From: Sphingobacterium sp. UT-1RO-CII-1
Lineage (GTDB): Bacteria; Bacteroidota; Bacteroidia; Sphingobacteriales; Sphingobacteriaceae
Direction: 5' to 3'
DNA length: 64,000 nt
NCBI RefSeq assembly: GCF_026711005.1
Contig: NZ_JAPPVJ010000001.1
Location: 496,001-560,000 of the forward strand
The notes beneath the pieces were generated by a model. The model was not told the origin of the DNA and searched no databases. It saw only the letters and a list, made by a program, of their open reading frames with translations. Position 1 is the first letter of the stretch, and every line of letters begins with the position of its first letter. Both the position numbers and the translations under genes were made by a program. Positions 9,899 to 18,545 of this stretch are shown here, one piece after another.

Positions 9899-11074
9899 TT
9901 ATTTCATAAACCTCACCCTCCTTCCTTCCACTTTAAATTGAATATCTTTATCTGTCATTTTAATAATATCGAGCACTTTATTAAAGTTGTCATATCTAGA
10001 AATAGATCCCCAAATAGAAATATTTTTCAAACCTGCAGAAACTTCTATTTCAAGATCATACCACCTTGCTAATTTTCGAGCTACACTTTCTAGGTTCTCA
10101 TTATCAAACATAAACTCTCCCTCCTTCCATGCGAGTACATCATCTGCATTCATTTGCTGTACTCGTACATCACCCCCCTCTACAACAGACTGTTGCCCTG
10201 GCTTAATTATTATAGGCTCTTTATTCACCACTCCAACCTTTACACTTCCCTCTGTAAGCGAAACTGTCGAATAAGATTCATTAGCATAGTTATTCACATT
10301 AAAATGAGTTCCTAAAACTTCAATTTTTTCATTCGCTGTTTGTACGATAAATGGTTTTCCATCACTTTTAGCCACTTCAAAATAAGCTTCTCCCTGTACT
10401 TTCACAAAGCGTGTTCTATCTGTGAACCTATTAGGATAAATAAATTTAGTTTCTGCATTTAACCATACTTTTGTTCCATCAGAAAGTGTCACCTGATACT
10501 GCCCCCCTTTAGGTGTAGTAAGTACTAGTTGTGAAACAGTCTCCTTAGATTCAAAATTACCTACAAGCAACGTCCCATCACTATAAGATAGGTTGTCACC
10601 AACAACAATCCCTTCATGCCCTGAGCTCAACTCAATTGTTTCTCCATCAGCAAGCTGCAAAATAGCACGGTTGTCCCCTGCCCTAAAATCAGCGGTCAAC
10701 TCAAAAACATCCTCTGTATGCTCACTATTCGTAAGTTTTATTTTCCAAAAACCAAGAAAAAGCACTAACAATACACTTGCAACTCCAGCATAGGTCCAGA
10801 AAGTACGGACATTATAACGTCGTCCAACTTTTGAAGAATTACTCTCTTTTAATATTTTATTCAACATTCTCTCCTCACTATACTTAGCTCTTCCTTCAAA
10901 AAACAGCATATAGTCTTGAACTGCTGACTTTAAATTTTCTTTGCTTTCCAATTCATCTAATAAATCCTTTATAAAAGGATAATTGTTACACAACTTTACA
11001 AAATCTTCATCAGTTGAATCTTTATCTTCCAGATATTTAGTCAATAGGTCTACGATATAATCTATCTCATTCAT
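9899..11074 (-). CDS. FecR-family anti-sigma factor
   Basis: 391 residues from the ATG at 11074 (MNEIDYIVDLL); an ATG seven codons upstream is possible but adds only MPNKNTN. The layout is a cytoplasmic helical N-terminus, one membrane helix (FWTYAGVASVLLVLFLGFWK, about residues 117-136), a periplasmic FecR domain (TPKGGQYQVTLSDGTKVWLN, VKVQGEAYFEV, IEVLGTHFNVN) and the C-terminal DUF4974 domain (VARKLARWYDLEIEV). It is known to hold an ECF sigma factor at the membrane until a signal arrives from the STN domain of the cognate transporter. It lies between the sigma gene and the STN-bearing susC, which fits exactly. Confidence 0.95.
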   Translation of the reverse strand: MNEIDYIVDLLTKYLEDKDSTDEDFVKLCNNYPFIKDLLDELESKENLKSAVQDYMLFFEGRAKYSEERMLNKILKESNSSKVGRRYNVRTFWTYAGVASVLLVLFLGFWKIKLTNSEHTEDVFELTADFRAGDNRAILQLADGETIELSSGHEGIVVGDNLSYSDGTLLVGNFESKETVSQLVLTTPKGGQYQVTLSDGTKVWLNAETKFIYPNRFTDRTRFVKVQGEAYFEVAKSDGKPFIVQTANEKIEVLGTHFNVNNYANESYSTVSLTEGSVKVGVVNKEPIIIKPGQQSVVEGGDVRVQQMNADDVLAWKEGEFMFDNENLESVARKLARWYDLEIEVSAGLKNISIWGSISRYDNFNKVLDIIKMTDKDIQFKVEGRRVRFMK

Positions 11075-11200
11075 ATTGGTATTTTTATTAGGCACTACAA
11101 TAAAAACACATATAAAGTAAAAACCTTACAGAAAATTTAAAAAAATAAATAAACAGCACGAACTGGCTATTAAATTTAAAAGCTTAGGTCTAGTTATGGT

Positions 11201-11776
11201 TTATAACCAAATGGTCATAAGTAAATAAAAATAAAGGTAGTCACTTAACTGAAAACGATTTTTAAGCTCTGAGATTGCTCGAGATCTATTTGCATAAACA
11301 GCATTAAGTGTCATACCTAGTCTCTCACTAATTTCTATTGCATCCAAATCCTCAATATATGTCAGGACAAACACTTCCCTTTGCTTTTGGGGTAATTTAT
11401 CTATATCGGCATATATACGAGCTATCAATTCAGTTCGAACAATTTTCTTTAACACGTCTTCATCTTCATACAATAACTCTTCGCAAAGATCTACAGGTAC
11501 AGTTTCTTGCTTAACATACGAGCTCCGCAAATAATTTAGGCTAGCGTTCTTTGCAGATATATATATAAAGGAACGTAAATTATCTGTATTATTAAAGTTA
11601 TCCCGTAGCTGCCACACTTTGATAAAAATATCAGCAACAATTTCCTCCGCCACTTCCTCTCTTTTCACATATTGCATTACAAAGTATAATAATGGGCGAT
11701 TATAATTACGAAAAATCGTAATCAATGCCTCTTCATTCCCTTCGTTAAGCATTTTTATGAGAGAAAGATTTTTCAT
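11201..11776 (-). CDS. ECF sigma factor (RNA polymerase sigma-70 family, Bacteroidota type)
   Basis: 191 residues. Region 2 is seen in ALITIFRNYNRPLLYFVMQYV and VAEEIVADIFIKVWQLR. Region 4 is seen in IDKLPQKQREVFVLTYIEDL followed by DAIEISERLGMTLNAVYANRSRAISELK, a helix-turn-helix for the -35 element. The length and the hydrophobic C-terminal tail (LYFYLLMTIWL) fit the Bacteroidota expansion family 1 sigma factors. It is first in the operon order sigma, FecR, SusC, SusD and should drive the locus when released by FecR. Confidence 0.95.
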   Translation of the reverse strand: MKNLSLIKMLNEGNEEALITIFRNYNRPLLYFVMQYVKREEVAEEIVADIFIKVWQLRDNFNNTDNLRSFIYISAKNASLNYLRSSYVKQETVPVDLCEELLYEDEDVLKKIVRTELIARIYADIDKLPQKQREVFVLTYIEDLDAIEISERLGMTLNAVYANRSRAISELKNRFQLSDYLYFYLLMTIWL

Positions 11777-12166
11777 GGCTAAATAAAAGATAAGTTTTAA
11801 AAAAATCTATTTTAAAACGATCACAAAAAGAGTTCAAAAATTAAACTTGCTTCATTGTTCATGCTCGTAAATTTTGTTCACTTATGTAAGGTTTATTTTC
11901 TTATGTAAACTTAAAAGTTTTTCAGTACAATTCGTCACCCTTAATCTAAAAAATATTTTTTTAAATGTATATAGTCAATGTTTTTGTTTTTAGTGGGCAT
12001 GAATACTTTAACAAAAACAAGTCAGATAACTTACAGAGATAGCGGAGAACTATCTGAAAATAACTAAGTCGAAACTATCGGCTCATAAGTATCATTATCT
12101 TATAGCCGATAGTATATCGCTCCCAGCGAGTCTAGGTACACTCTTCCAAACGAAGAAATATTAACT
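11777..12166. other. 390-bp gene-free region upstream of the sigma gene
   Basis: No open frame of note. It should hold the promoter of the sigma/FecR/SusCD operon, but I cannot point to a convincing TAnnTTTG. It contains the 12074-12113 hairpin near the end of the upstream gene, and a short AGATAG/CTATCT inverted repeat around 12037-12055. Confidence 0.6.
12074..12113 (-). terminator. hairpin downstream of the glycerophosphodiesterase gene
   Basis: ACTATCGGCT at 12074-12083 pairs with 12104-12113, extended by ATAAG/CTTAT after a one-base bulge. It lies about 54 bases past the stop on the minus strand. The downstream T-tract is weak, so termination is probable rather than certain. Confidence 0.55.
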
Positions 12167-13051
12167 CTAATCTAATAATCTAAAAGCTTTACTAGCTTCA
12201 ATTGGATTGTCTGACTCTAAAATAGAAGCACCGTCAAGTAGCACACTTTTATACCCTTCAAAACGCTCTTCTACTGTGGACAGTTTATCATAAGTCGGCG
12301 CTGCCGATATCATACACATCACATCTTCAGCGTGTAGAAGTTTATACATCACTTCGTTCTGCTCGCCTACCTTCGGACCGATATAGGCAATCATCTGCTT
12401 AAATGGTATGCCTGCATCTTTATAAGCTTTAAAAGTTTTCTCATCTTTTATATGTGCCGAAAACATAGCTTTAGGATCTTGTTCTAAATAAAAGCGAGTC
12501 TCCTCAGGCGAATGCACGGTTAACATAACAAAAGCATTAGAGTTTGTACGCTTGATCAGATCAGCAATCATCTGGAATGGCACATCCTTCTTGTCTAGAT
12601 TTAAGACAGTTTTCCCCCGACCCCACTTAATAACCTCTTCCAGCCTGGGTATCTTATAGGGAGTTGCGTTACCGTCTTTATCTTTCAGGCGTATATCTTT
12701 TAGCTCGGCGTAAGTATAATCCGCTAACTTACCTGTTCCTGTCGTTGTTCGATCTAGCGTTGCATCATGCATCAAAACAATAACACTATCTTTTGTTAAT
12801 CGTGGATCTATTTCAAAAAAAGCAGGAGTTTCTTTCAAGGTAGCCTTAAAAGTTTCAAGACTATTTTCAGGCATTCCATTTTCCATTCCTCCTCGATGTC
12901 CACTAATGATCTTACGGTCTGAGCCATAGCTAAAATAGCTAAACATCTCTTCAGGTTGACTAAGCGCAATTTTATGCAGCCCACTACAGGAAGATGTTAA
13001 CAACAAAGCTGCAAAAGAAAAAAGTTTCACCCTATTATTTAAATGACTCAT
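12167..13051 (-). CDS. glycerophosphodiester phosphodiesterase family lipoprotein
   Basis: 294 residues with lipoprotein signal VKLFSFAALLLTSSCSGL. The GDPD signature is complete: HRGGMENGMPENSLETF near residue 52, then FFEIDPRLTKDSVIVLMHDATLDRTTTGTG with the metal-binding Glu and Asp and the catalytic His. These enzymes hydrolyse glycerophosphodiesters to glycerol-3-phosphate and an alcohol in the periplasm, but many Bacteroidota paralogues have unproven substrates. It starts 107 bases after the GMC oxidoreductase stop, so it may be co-transcribed. Family sure, substrate not. Confidence 0.9.
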   Translation of the reverse strand: MSHLNNRVKLFSFAALLLTSSCSGLHKIALSQPEEMFSYFSYGSDRKIISGHRGGMENGMPENSLETFKATLKETPAFFEIDPRLTKDSVIVLMHDATLDRTTTGTGKLADYTYAELKDIRLKDKDGNATPYKIPRLEEVIKWGRGKTVLNLDKKDVPFQMIADLIKRTNSNAFVMLTVHSPEETRFYLEQDPKAMFSAHIKDEKTFKAYKDAGIPFKQMIAYIGPKVGEQNEVMYKLLHAEDVMCMISAAPTYDKLSTVEERFEGYKSVLLDGASILESDNPIEASKAFRLLD

Positions 13052-13158
13052 AATTAAAACAATGCTAAGTATAAATATTCAATTAAAAGCAACTAATATA
13101 GTTGATTATCTGCATTCCACAATATGAAGAAATTATTAATTAAAACACACTTATAATG

Positions 13159-14874
13159 TCATATATTCCCCTTCTTCAACTCCTTTACCGCATAATCTAC
13201 TGACCGTGCCGACAAGGCCATATACGTTAAAGAAGGATTCTGGGTAGATGTAGAAGTCATACATGCTCCATCAGTAACAAACACATTCGGCACATCATGC
13301 ATCTGATTCCACCCGTTCAAAACCGAAGTTTTCGGATCTCTACCCATCCGTACACCACCCATTTCATGAATATCCAAACCAGGAGCTTGCCATTTATCAT
13401 TACGCTTAATATTGGTAAAGCCTGCATAATCAAACATCTCCTCCATGGTATCAAGATAGTCTTTCACCATCTTTTTATCATTTTCGTCATAATCCACCGA
13501 TATTTTTAACAAAGGAGTACCCCAATCATCTACCTGCTTGTCGTCAAGCACAACGTAATTGGATTCCTTCGGAATAGTTTCGCCCATCATATGCGAACCT
13601 ACACCCCAATTTCCCAGCTGAGGGTTTAAAAGCGAATTTTTCAATTTCTCGCCATACCCCGATTGATCTGACCCCGACGACCGGTAAGCACTAAAACCTG
13701 CTGCATAGCCCCGTAGAAAATCTGTCTCCTGACGGTACAAATTCCTGAAACGAGGTATATATCCTCCTCCAGCAGGGTTACGACCATCAGTTTTAAAATC
13801 TAAATATCCATCATAGCTTGCACTAATACGAGCGCTATAATTATGAAATGCAATATATTTACCTATCGTTTCGCTATCGTTACCGATACCATTAGGGAAC
13901 CTATTCGATTTAGAATTTAACAAAAGCAAGTTTGTGTTGATCGCTGCTGCATTGACAAAAATCACTTTAGCAAAGAAGTCGATTTCTTCTTTAGTATTTC
14001 GGTCGATAACTCTCACTCCAATGGCGCGCTTTTTATCTTCATCATACAAAACAGAGTGTACCACGGAGTCGGGGCGCAGCGTCATATTTCCTGTTTTTGC
14101 TGCCCAAGGTAAGGTCGAAGCATTAGAGCTAAAATAGCCTCCAAAAGGACAACCCCGCTGACATAAAGTTCGGTTCTGACATTGCCCACGTCCTTGCTCT
14201 AAATGGATAGGTTGCACCTTCGAGATATGTGCACAGCGAGCAGATATAACTTTGCGCCCTGGATATTGCGTCTCCATCTTTTGCTTAAAATACTTCTCTA
14301 CTACATTAAGCGGATAGCCCGGCAAAAACTCACCATCAGGTAGCTCAGCCAATCCATCCCTATCGCCAGCGATACCTGCAAAACGTTCGACATGATCATA
14401 CCAAGGCTTCAAATCAGCATAACGAATAGGCCAATCCACCGCAAAGCCATCACGAAGGGGACCCTCAAAATCAAAATCCGACCAACGCTGTGTTTGCCGC
14501 GCCCAAAGCAGCGATTTTCCACCTACCTGATAACCACGAATCCAGTCAAAAGGTTTCGCTTGAATATAGGGATGCTCTTTGTCTTTAACAAAAAAATGAG
14601 CCGCATCTTCCCTAAAAGCATAGCAACGACTAACAACAGGGTTTTCCTCCTTCATTTGATGAGGGATTTCGCCTCGATGTTCAAACTCCCAAGGATATAG
14701 ATTGGTAGTTGGATAGTCTTTGACATGCTGCACATCACGACCACGCTCTAAAACCAGCGTTTTAAGGCCGCGTTCACACAGCTCTTTTGCAGACCACCCG
14801 CCACTGATACCTGACCCAACAACGATCGCATCGTAGGTTCTTTCTTTCTCTGAAACGATATTTAAATTTGCCAC
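13159..14874 (-). CDS. GMC-family FAD sugar dehydrogenase, large subunit, with CX5CX3C iron-sulfur motif
   Basis: 571 residues. The FAD fold opens with DAIVVGSGISGGWSAKEL (residues 15-32) and VLERGRD. Cys232, Cys238 and Cys242 (CQNRTLCQRGC) form a CX5CX3C motif, the spacing known for the 3Fe-4S cluster in bacterial FAD-glucose dehydrogenase and fructose dehydrogenase. The C-terminal GMC domain carries HEMGGVRMG (His503) and TQNPSLT (Asn546), the catalytic His/Asn pair. It lacks its own signal peptide and follows the small subunit after 3 bases, so export as a complex through the partner's twin-arginine signal is likely. Relatives oxidise the sugar C1 or C3 (for example glucoside 3-dehydrogenase). 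No cytochrome subunit is adjacent. Confidence 0.9.
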   Translation of the reverse strand: MANLNIVSEKERTYDAIVVGSGISGGWSAKELCERGLKTLVLERGRDVQHVKDYPTTNLYPWEFEHRGEIPHQMKEENPVVSRCYAFREDAAHFFVKDKEHPYIQAKPFDWIRGYQVGGKSLLWARQTQRWSDFDFEGPLRDGFAVDWPIRYADLKPWYDHVERFAGIAGDRDGLAELPDGEFLPGYPLNVVEKYFKQKMETQYPGRKVISARCAHISKVQPIHLEQGRGQCQNRTLCQRGCPFGGYFSSNASTLPWAAKTGNMTLRPDSVVHSVLYDEDKKRAIGVRVIDRNTKEEIDFFAKVIFVNAAAINTNLLLLNSKSNRFPNGIGNDSETIGKYIAFHNYSARISASYDGYLDFKTDGRNPAGGGYIPRFRNLYRQETDFLRGYAAGFSAYRSSGSDQSGYGEKLKNSLLNPQLGNWGVGSHMMGETIPKESNYVVLDDKQVDDWGTPLLKISVDYDENDKKMVKDYLDTMEEMFDYAGFTNIKRNDKWQAPGLDIHEMGGVRMGRDPKTSVLNGWNQMHDVPNVFVTDGACMTSTSTQNPSLTYMALSARSVDYAVKELKKGNI

Positions 14875-14877
14875 AGC

Positions 14878-15351
14878 TTATGCTTCTATTTTTACAGCCC
14901 CATCATAACGTGCAGGAACCAATTCGTAAACTAATTTATTTTTCATCACATACTCTGAGTTTAAATAGCCCTGTATTGTTCTACGCTTCAAAATATTTTT
15001 GAATACATCATCCTCTGGTAAAGCAGAGAGATAAGTAACCTCATTACCTACTTTCAAGTTTTTATGTGCTTTTTCCAATCCCTGTAGAAAAGCTTGTTGA
15101 TCAGCTTCACTATAACAGTCATCCAACATCTTCATCACAAAAAGGTGTAAATTCATTGTTTTTCCCCCAGGACTATCTGTTTCAGGAATTATTGCTTCTA
15201 CCAAATTCGACAACAATAGTTCATCAGAAGCCTTCAACTTAATTTGATTAAGCTGAATAGACGCCGAATTACTATCTGTAGAACATGAGCTTGCAATTAC
15301 AATTCCACCAGCGACAATAAAAAGCTGCTTAATAGCTGTTCTTCTGTTCAT
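14878..15351 (-). CDS. gluconate 2-dehydrogenase subunit 3 family protein (small subunit of GMC dehydrogenase)
   Basis: 157 residues starting MNRRTAIKQLFIVAGGIVIA then SSC: a twin-arginine type signal with a possible lipobox Cys. The mature part shows LNQIKLKASDELLLSNLVEAIIPETDSPG and LHLFVMKMLDDCYSEADQQAFLQGL, the pattern of PF13618. In known enzymes this subunit is needed for folding and Tat export of the GMC subunit. The gene ends 3 bases before the large subunit starts, so the two are surely one operon. Confident family call. Confidence 0.9.
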   Translation of the reverse strand: MNRRTAIKQLFIVAGGIVIASSCSTDSNSASIQLNQIKLKASDELLLSNLVEAIIPETDSPGGKTMNLHLFVMKMLDDCYSEADQQAFLQGLEKAHKNLKVGNEVTYLSALPEDDVFKNILKRRTIQGYLNSEYVMKNKLVYELVPARYDGAVKIEA

Positions 15352-15554
15352 CTGTTTTATAATGGTTTATATTTAATCAATCGTCCTAAACATGGACATA
15401 TCTTTACAACCTTGTTTTAAAATGGGCAACACACTACTCCTCCTATCCCTGTAAATTAAAACTAGAATTCTTCTATGCAGCGGTCAACAAAAAAACTGAA
15501 CCTAGATGTTTATAACGAGCACTTCTAACTACTCTAATTACTAGACTCCCTAAT

Positions 15555-16229
15555 TCATGAATTACTTGACACTAGCCACTTTTGAAAATACTGCTTAATT
15601 TCGCCCATATCAGAAACTAACAAATCGGCATGCTTCAATCTTTCTCTTTCCACAACATGCTTAGAAGCAGCTATGCAAAATAACCCTGCATCCTTTGCCG
15701 ATGTGGTTCCTGTTGTGGTATCTTCAATAGCAACTATTGACTCATAAGGCACATTCGTCAGTTTAGCACCTAATAAATAGGGTTCAGGATTAGGCTTAGG
15801 GTTTGTAACGCTATCACGGGTAACAAAAAAATCAAAAAGGTCCAAGAGACCATGAGCTCCTAAAACGGTGTCAGCAGTTGTTCGGTAACTTGAAGTTACT
15901 AAGCCAATACCAACGCCTTTTTCCTTTAAAAAGTGTAAAAGCTCTGTCGCATAAGGCATCAATTTAATATCTTTCATATTGGAATTCGCATATGCTTCAC
16001 GTGTTGCCTTCCACATATATTCTTCCGTAGTTTGTATATTCCATAAATCTCGCATATACGCTACATTCCGCACTAAAGTGTGACCAGCAAAATGATCTAG
16101 CCAACCTTCAAACGATAAATCAACATCAAATTCACGTTTTAATATGGGTTGCCAATTTGAAAAATAAAAATATTCAGAATCAATTAACGTACCATCTAAA
16201 TCAAAAAGAACAGCTTTTAAATCTACCAT
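15555..16229 (-). CDS. HAD-family hydrolase, beta-phosphoglucomutase-like
   Basis: 224 residues. Motif I is VLFDLDGTLIDSE (nucleophile Asp in DLDGT), motif II is LVTSSYRT, motif III is the Lys in KPNPEPYLLGA, and motif IV is AIEDTTTG. An alpha-helical cap lies between residues about 18 and 85, as in the beta-phosphoglucomutase/sugar phosphatase class. The 5' end, including the start codon, is repeated exactly at 27643-27689. It borders a locus with a mannosyl-glucose phosphorylase that releases mannose-1-phosphate, so a sugar-phosphate role is attractive but unproven. TATCTTTA lies 4 bases before the ATG and resembles a -7 element. Confidence 0.88.
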   Translation of the reverse strand: MVDLKAVLFDLDGTLIDSEYFYFSNWQPILKREFDVDLSFEGWLDHFAGHTLVRNVAYMRDLWNIQTTEEYMWKATREAYANSNMKDIKLMPYATELLHFLKEKGVGIGLVTSSYRTTADTVLGAHGLLDLFDFFVTRDSVTNPKPNPEPYLLGAKLTNVPYESIVAIEDTTTGTTSAKDAGLFCIAASKHVVERERLKHADLLVSDMGEIKQYFQKWLVSSNS

Positions 16230-16249
16230 GGTCTAAAGATAAGAATATC
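16203..16249. repeat. 47-bp direct repeat, left copy (5' end of HAD gene)
   Basis: Bases 16203-16249 are identical to 27643-27689. The repeat covers the first nine or so codons of the HAD gene, its start codon and 20 bases upstream. The two copies bracket the whole AraC/SusCD/sulfotransferase/GH130/symporter block. Confidence 0.93.
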
Positions 16250-16583
16250 TCAACAGCGAAGATCAAAGTAAATAGCTTTTTGTCAACTATTAAGCAACCG
16301 CAATAAACAGACTAAGCAGTAATTAACAACCTCATACCATATGTAATTTTCCGACGTATATAACATGATCTCACTGTCCAAAACCCACCTCTAATATACC
16401 ACAGGCTCTTACATCCTTTAAGCTACAAGATGTTCTGGTTAAAAAAAGCTAACTAGGTTATCAATTTTAACACCTATCTTATTGAATTTAGCCCCCCAAT
16501 AGCCATCTACAATTTTCTTCATGCTTTATTTAAAGCTAATACAACATAAGACTCTCTCTAACATAACTAGAGAAATCCCCTTC
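16230..16583. other. 354-bp gene-free region between symporter and HAD genes
   Basis: Apart from the end of the 47-bp repeat (to 16249) and a weak hairpin TCTCTA/TAGAGA at 16555-16573 just past the symporter stop, I see no gene or clear signal. Confidence 0.5.
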
Positions 16584-18458
16584 CTATAATAATCCATTCT
16601 GCTTCATAAAAGCATCATATTCTTCCTGTTCTATACACATCTTATCATACCAATTTTTCTTCAGTATAAGTGTTGTTATCGCGAGTACCAAAACACTTGT
16701 AATTAAAGGGAAGCCTTCTTTCACCACAATATACATGGGGATCAGCGTCAACGCACATTGCCAGATAATCCCCACTCCAACATTAAACATATCCCGTTTA
16801 AAATGTCCATTTCTTTTCAAATCCGGATATTTCATCATGGCCTTTTCAGCTATTGGCCCCCAGTATCCCCAAGGTCTGATTCGAACATAAAAATTAACTA
16901 ACACATCCTCATCCGTCATCGGAGCAAGATAAGTACCTACCATACATCCTATAAGAGATATCACCAATAAGACAGGGAAATAATAAAGAGGAAGCGTATT
17001 CGGACAAATCAAAGGTATTACGACAGCACCAAAAATGCCTGCCAACATTCCCCAGAAAAAGCCAGTACCATTAAACCTCCACCAATGCCACTTTAAAACG
17101 TTAGCAGCTATATATCCACCATACAGCGCAGAAACAATCCACTGTAATACCGAATTAATATTCTGTACATACATTCCTATTATCGTACTAATCACAACGA
17201 TTGTTACAGAAACAATATAGCTAAGCCTTATCTGTTTTTTAGGAGCAGCAGTTGGGTATAGATATTTAAGAAAAACATCATTTACCAAATAAGCCTGTGC
17301 TGCATTTACAGTAGATGCAAATGTCGACATGAATGCAGAAAGAAGACCTGCCAATAATAACCCTGTTAATCCCACTTGTGCAAATTGACTAATAGCTCTA
17401 GGTAAAATAATTTCAAAATCGATATTTGCTCCCATCGCCTTAAAATCTTCATTAAAAAACACTAAAGCGAGAACCGTAAACCCCATAATCATCAAATACC
17501 TAGGGATAAGTAAAATAACGGATACCGAGCCACTCATTAAGGCAGCCTCTTTGGGACTACGACAGGCTAATATTTTCTGCATATCGTAATTTGCAGCAGA
17601 GCCAGCCATGCTCATAAATATACCTTTGAACAGCATCATCATCACAAATATCCCAAAAAGACCATACTGATCTTCTGCTATCTGATCCATTATAGCTGGC
17701 AGTATATCGTTCCAATCTAAATCCAAAGTCCATCCAAAAAAAGGAGAAAGCCATCCTTCAGGTGTGTTAGCAGCCAGCATTTCAGGTGACACACGAGACA
17801 TGGCTATTGCTGCTATTGCAACACCTGATATAGTCATAATAGCAAATTGCACTACGTCAGCCCAAACAATACTATGCATGCCTCCTAACATTACATAAAA
17901 AGTTGCGATTGCAGTAAAAAAAATTCCATACACTGGCGCAACATACTCGGCCGTCACTTCAAATGGAATATAAGCTGAGACTGTATCCCATGGGAAGAAC
18001 ACCTCCATAAATTTACCAATACCAATGAAACCATAACATAAAAAGCCCAGCACAGCTATAACAGCATACAATATCACTATAGTGTATGCCGAATCAGCTC
18101 CTTTACCATATCCAAATCGCGTACGTATCCACTCAGCCCCGGTCAATACGTTTGAACGTCTCAACCATATCGAGAGATAAACCATCAAAAAAATTTGATT
18201 AAATACAGGCCATAACCATGGAATCCATAAGCTTTTAAAACCATATACAAATGCCAAGTAAACCATCCACATCGTCCCTGAAATATCGAACATTCCTGAA
18301 GCATCCGAAATCCCAAGCATATAATAAGGTAGCGTCTTACCTCCTAAGTAATAAGAGTCCAAATCCTTCGATGCTTTCTTTTTCAGAATCAAGCCAATGG
18401 CAATCATACTTATCAGATAAAATCCGATAATCAACATATCAACAATAGAGAGTTGCAT
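16584..18458 (-). CDS. sodium:solute symporter (SSS family)
   Basis: 624 residues with about 13-14 membrane helices beginning SIVDMLIIGFYLISMIAIGLIL. Family features are YYLGGKTLPYYMLGISDASGMFDISGTMW in the first helices, and GLTGLLLAGLLSAFMSTFASTVNAAQAYLVND, which carries the serine/threonine sodium-site helix. It takes up a sugar or related solute with sodium across the inner membrane. It follows the GH130 phosphorylase after 87 bases and probably imports the disaccharide or monosaccharides released in the periplasm. The exact substrate is not readable. Confidence 0.92.
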   Translation of the reverse strand: MQLSIVDMLIIGFYLISMIAIGLILKKKASKDLDSYYLGGKTLPYYMLGISDASGMFDISGTMWMVYLAFVYGFKSLWIPWLWPVFNQIFLMVYLSIWLRRSNVLTGAEWIRTRFGYGKGADSAYTIVILYAVIAVLGFLCYGFIGIGKFMEVFFPWDTVSAYIPFEVTAEYVAPVYGIFFTAIATFYVMLGGMHSIVWADVVQFAIMTISGVAIAAIAMSRVSPEMLAANTPEGWLSPFFGWTLDLDWNDILPAIMDQIAEDQYGLFGIFVMMMLFKGIFMSMAGSAANYDMQKILACRSPKEAALMSGSVSVILLIPRYLMIMGFTVLALVFFNEDFKAMGANIDFEIILPRAISQFAQVGLTGLLLAGLLSAFMSTFASTVNAAQAYLVNDVFLKYLYPTAAPKKQIRLSYIVSVTIVVISTIIGMYVQNINSVLQWIVSALYGGYIAANVLKWHWWRFNGTGFFWGMLAGIFGAVVIPLICPNTLPLYYFPVLLVISLIGCMVGTYLAPMTDEDVLVNFYVRIRPWGYWGPIAEKAMMKYPDLKRNGHFKRDMFNVGVGIIWQCALTLIPMYIVVKEGFPLITSVLVLAITTLILKKNWYDKMCIEQEEYDAFMKQNGLL

Positions 18459-18545
18459 ATCTTTGGTTTATTATTTGGTTTTGTAAATTACACAATAATC
18501 TCAATTTATAATAAGACAAATACAATTCAATGTTTCTCAGCTCGT

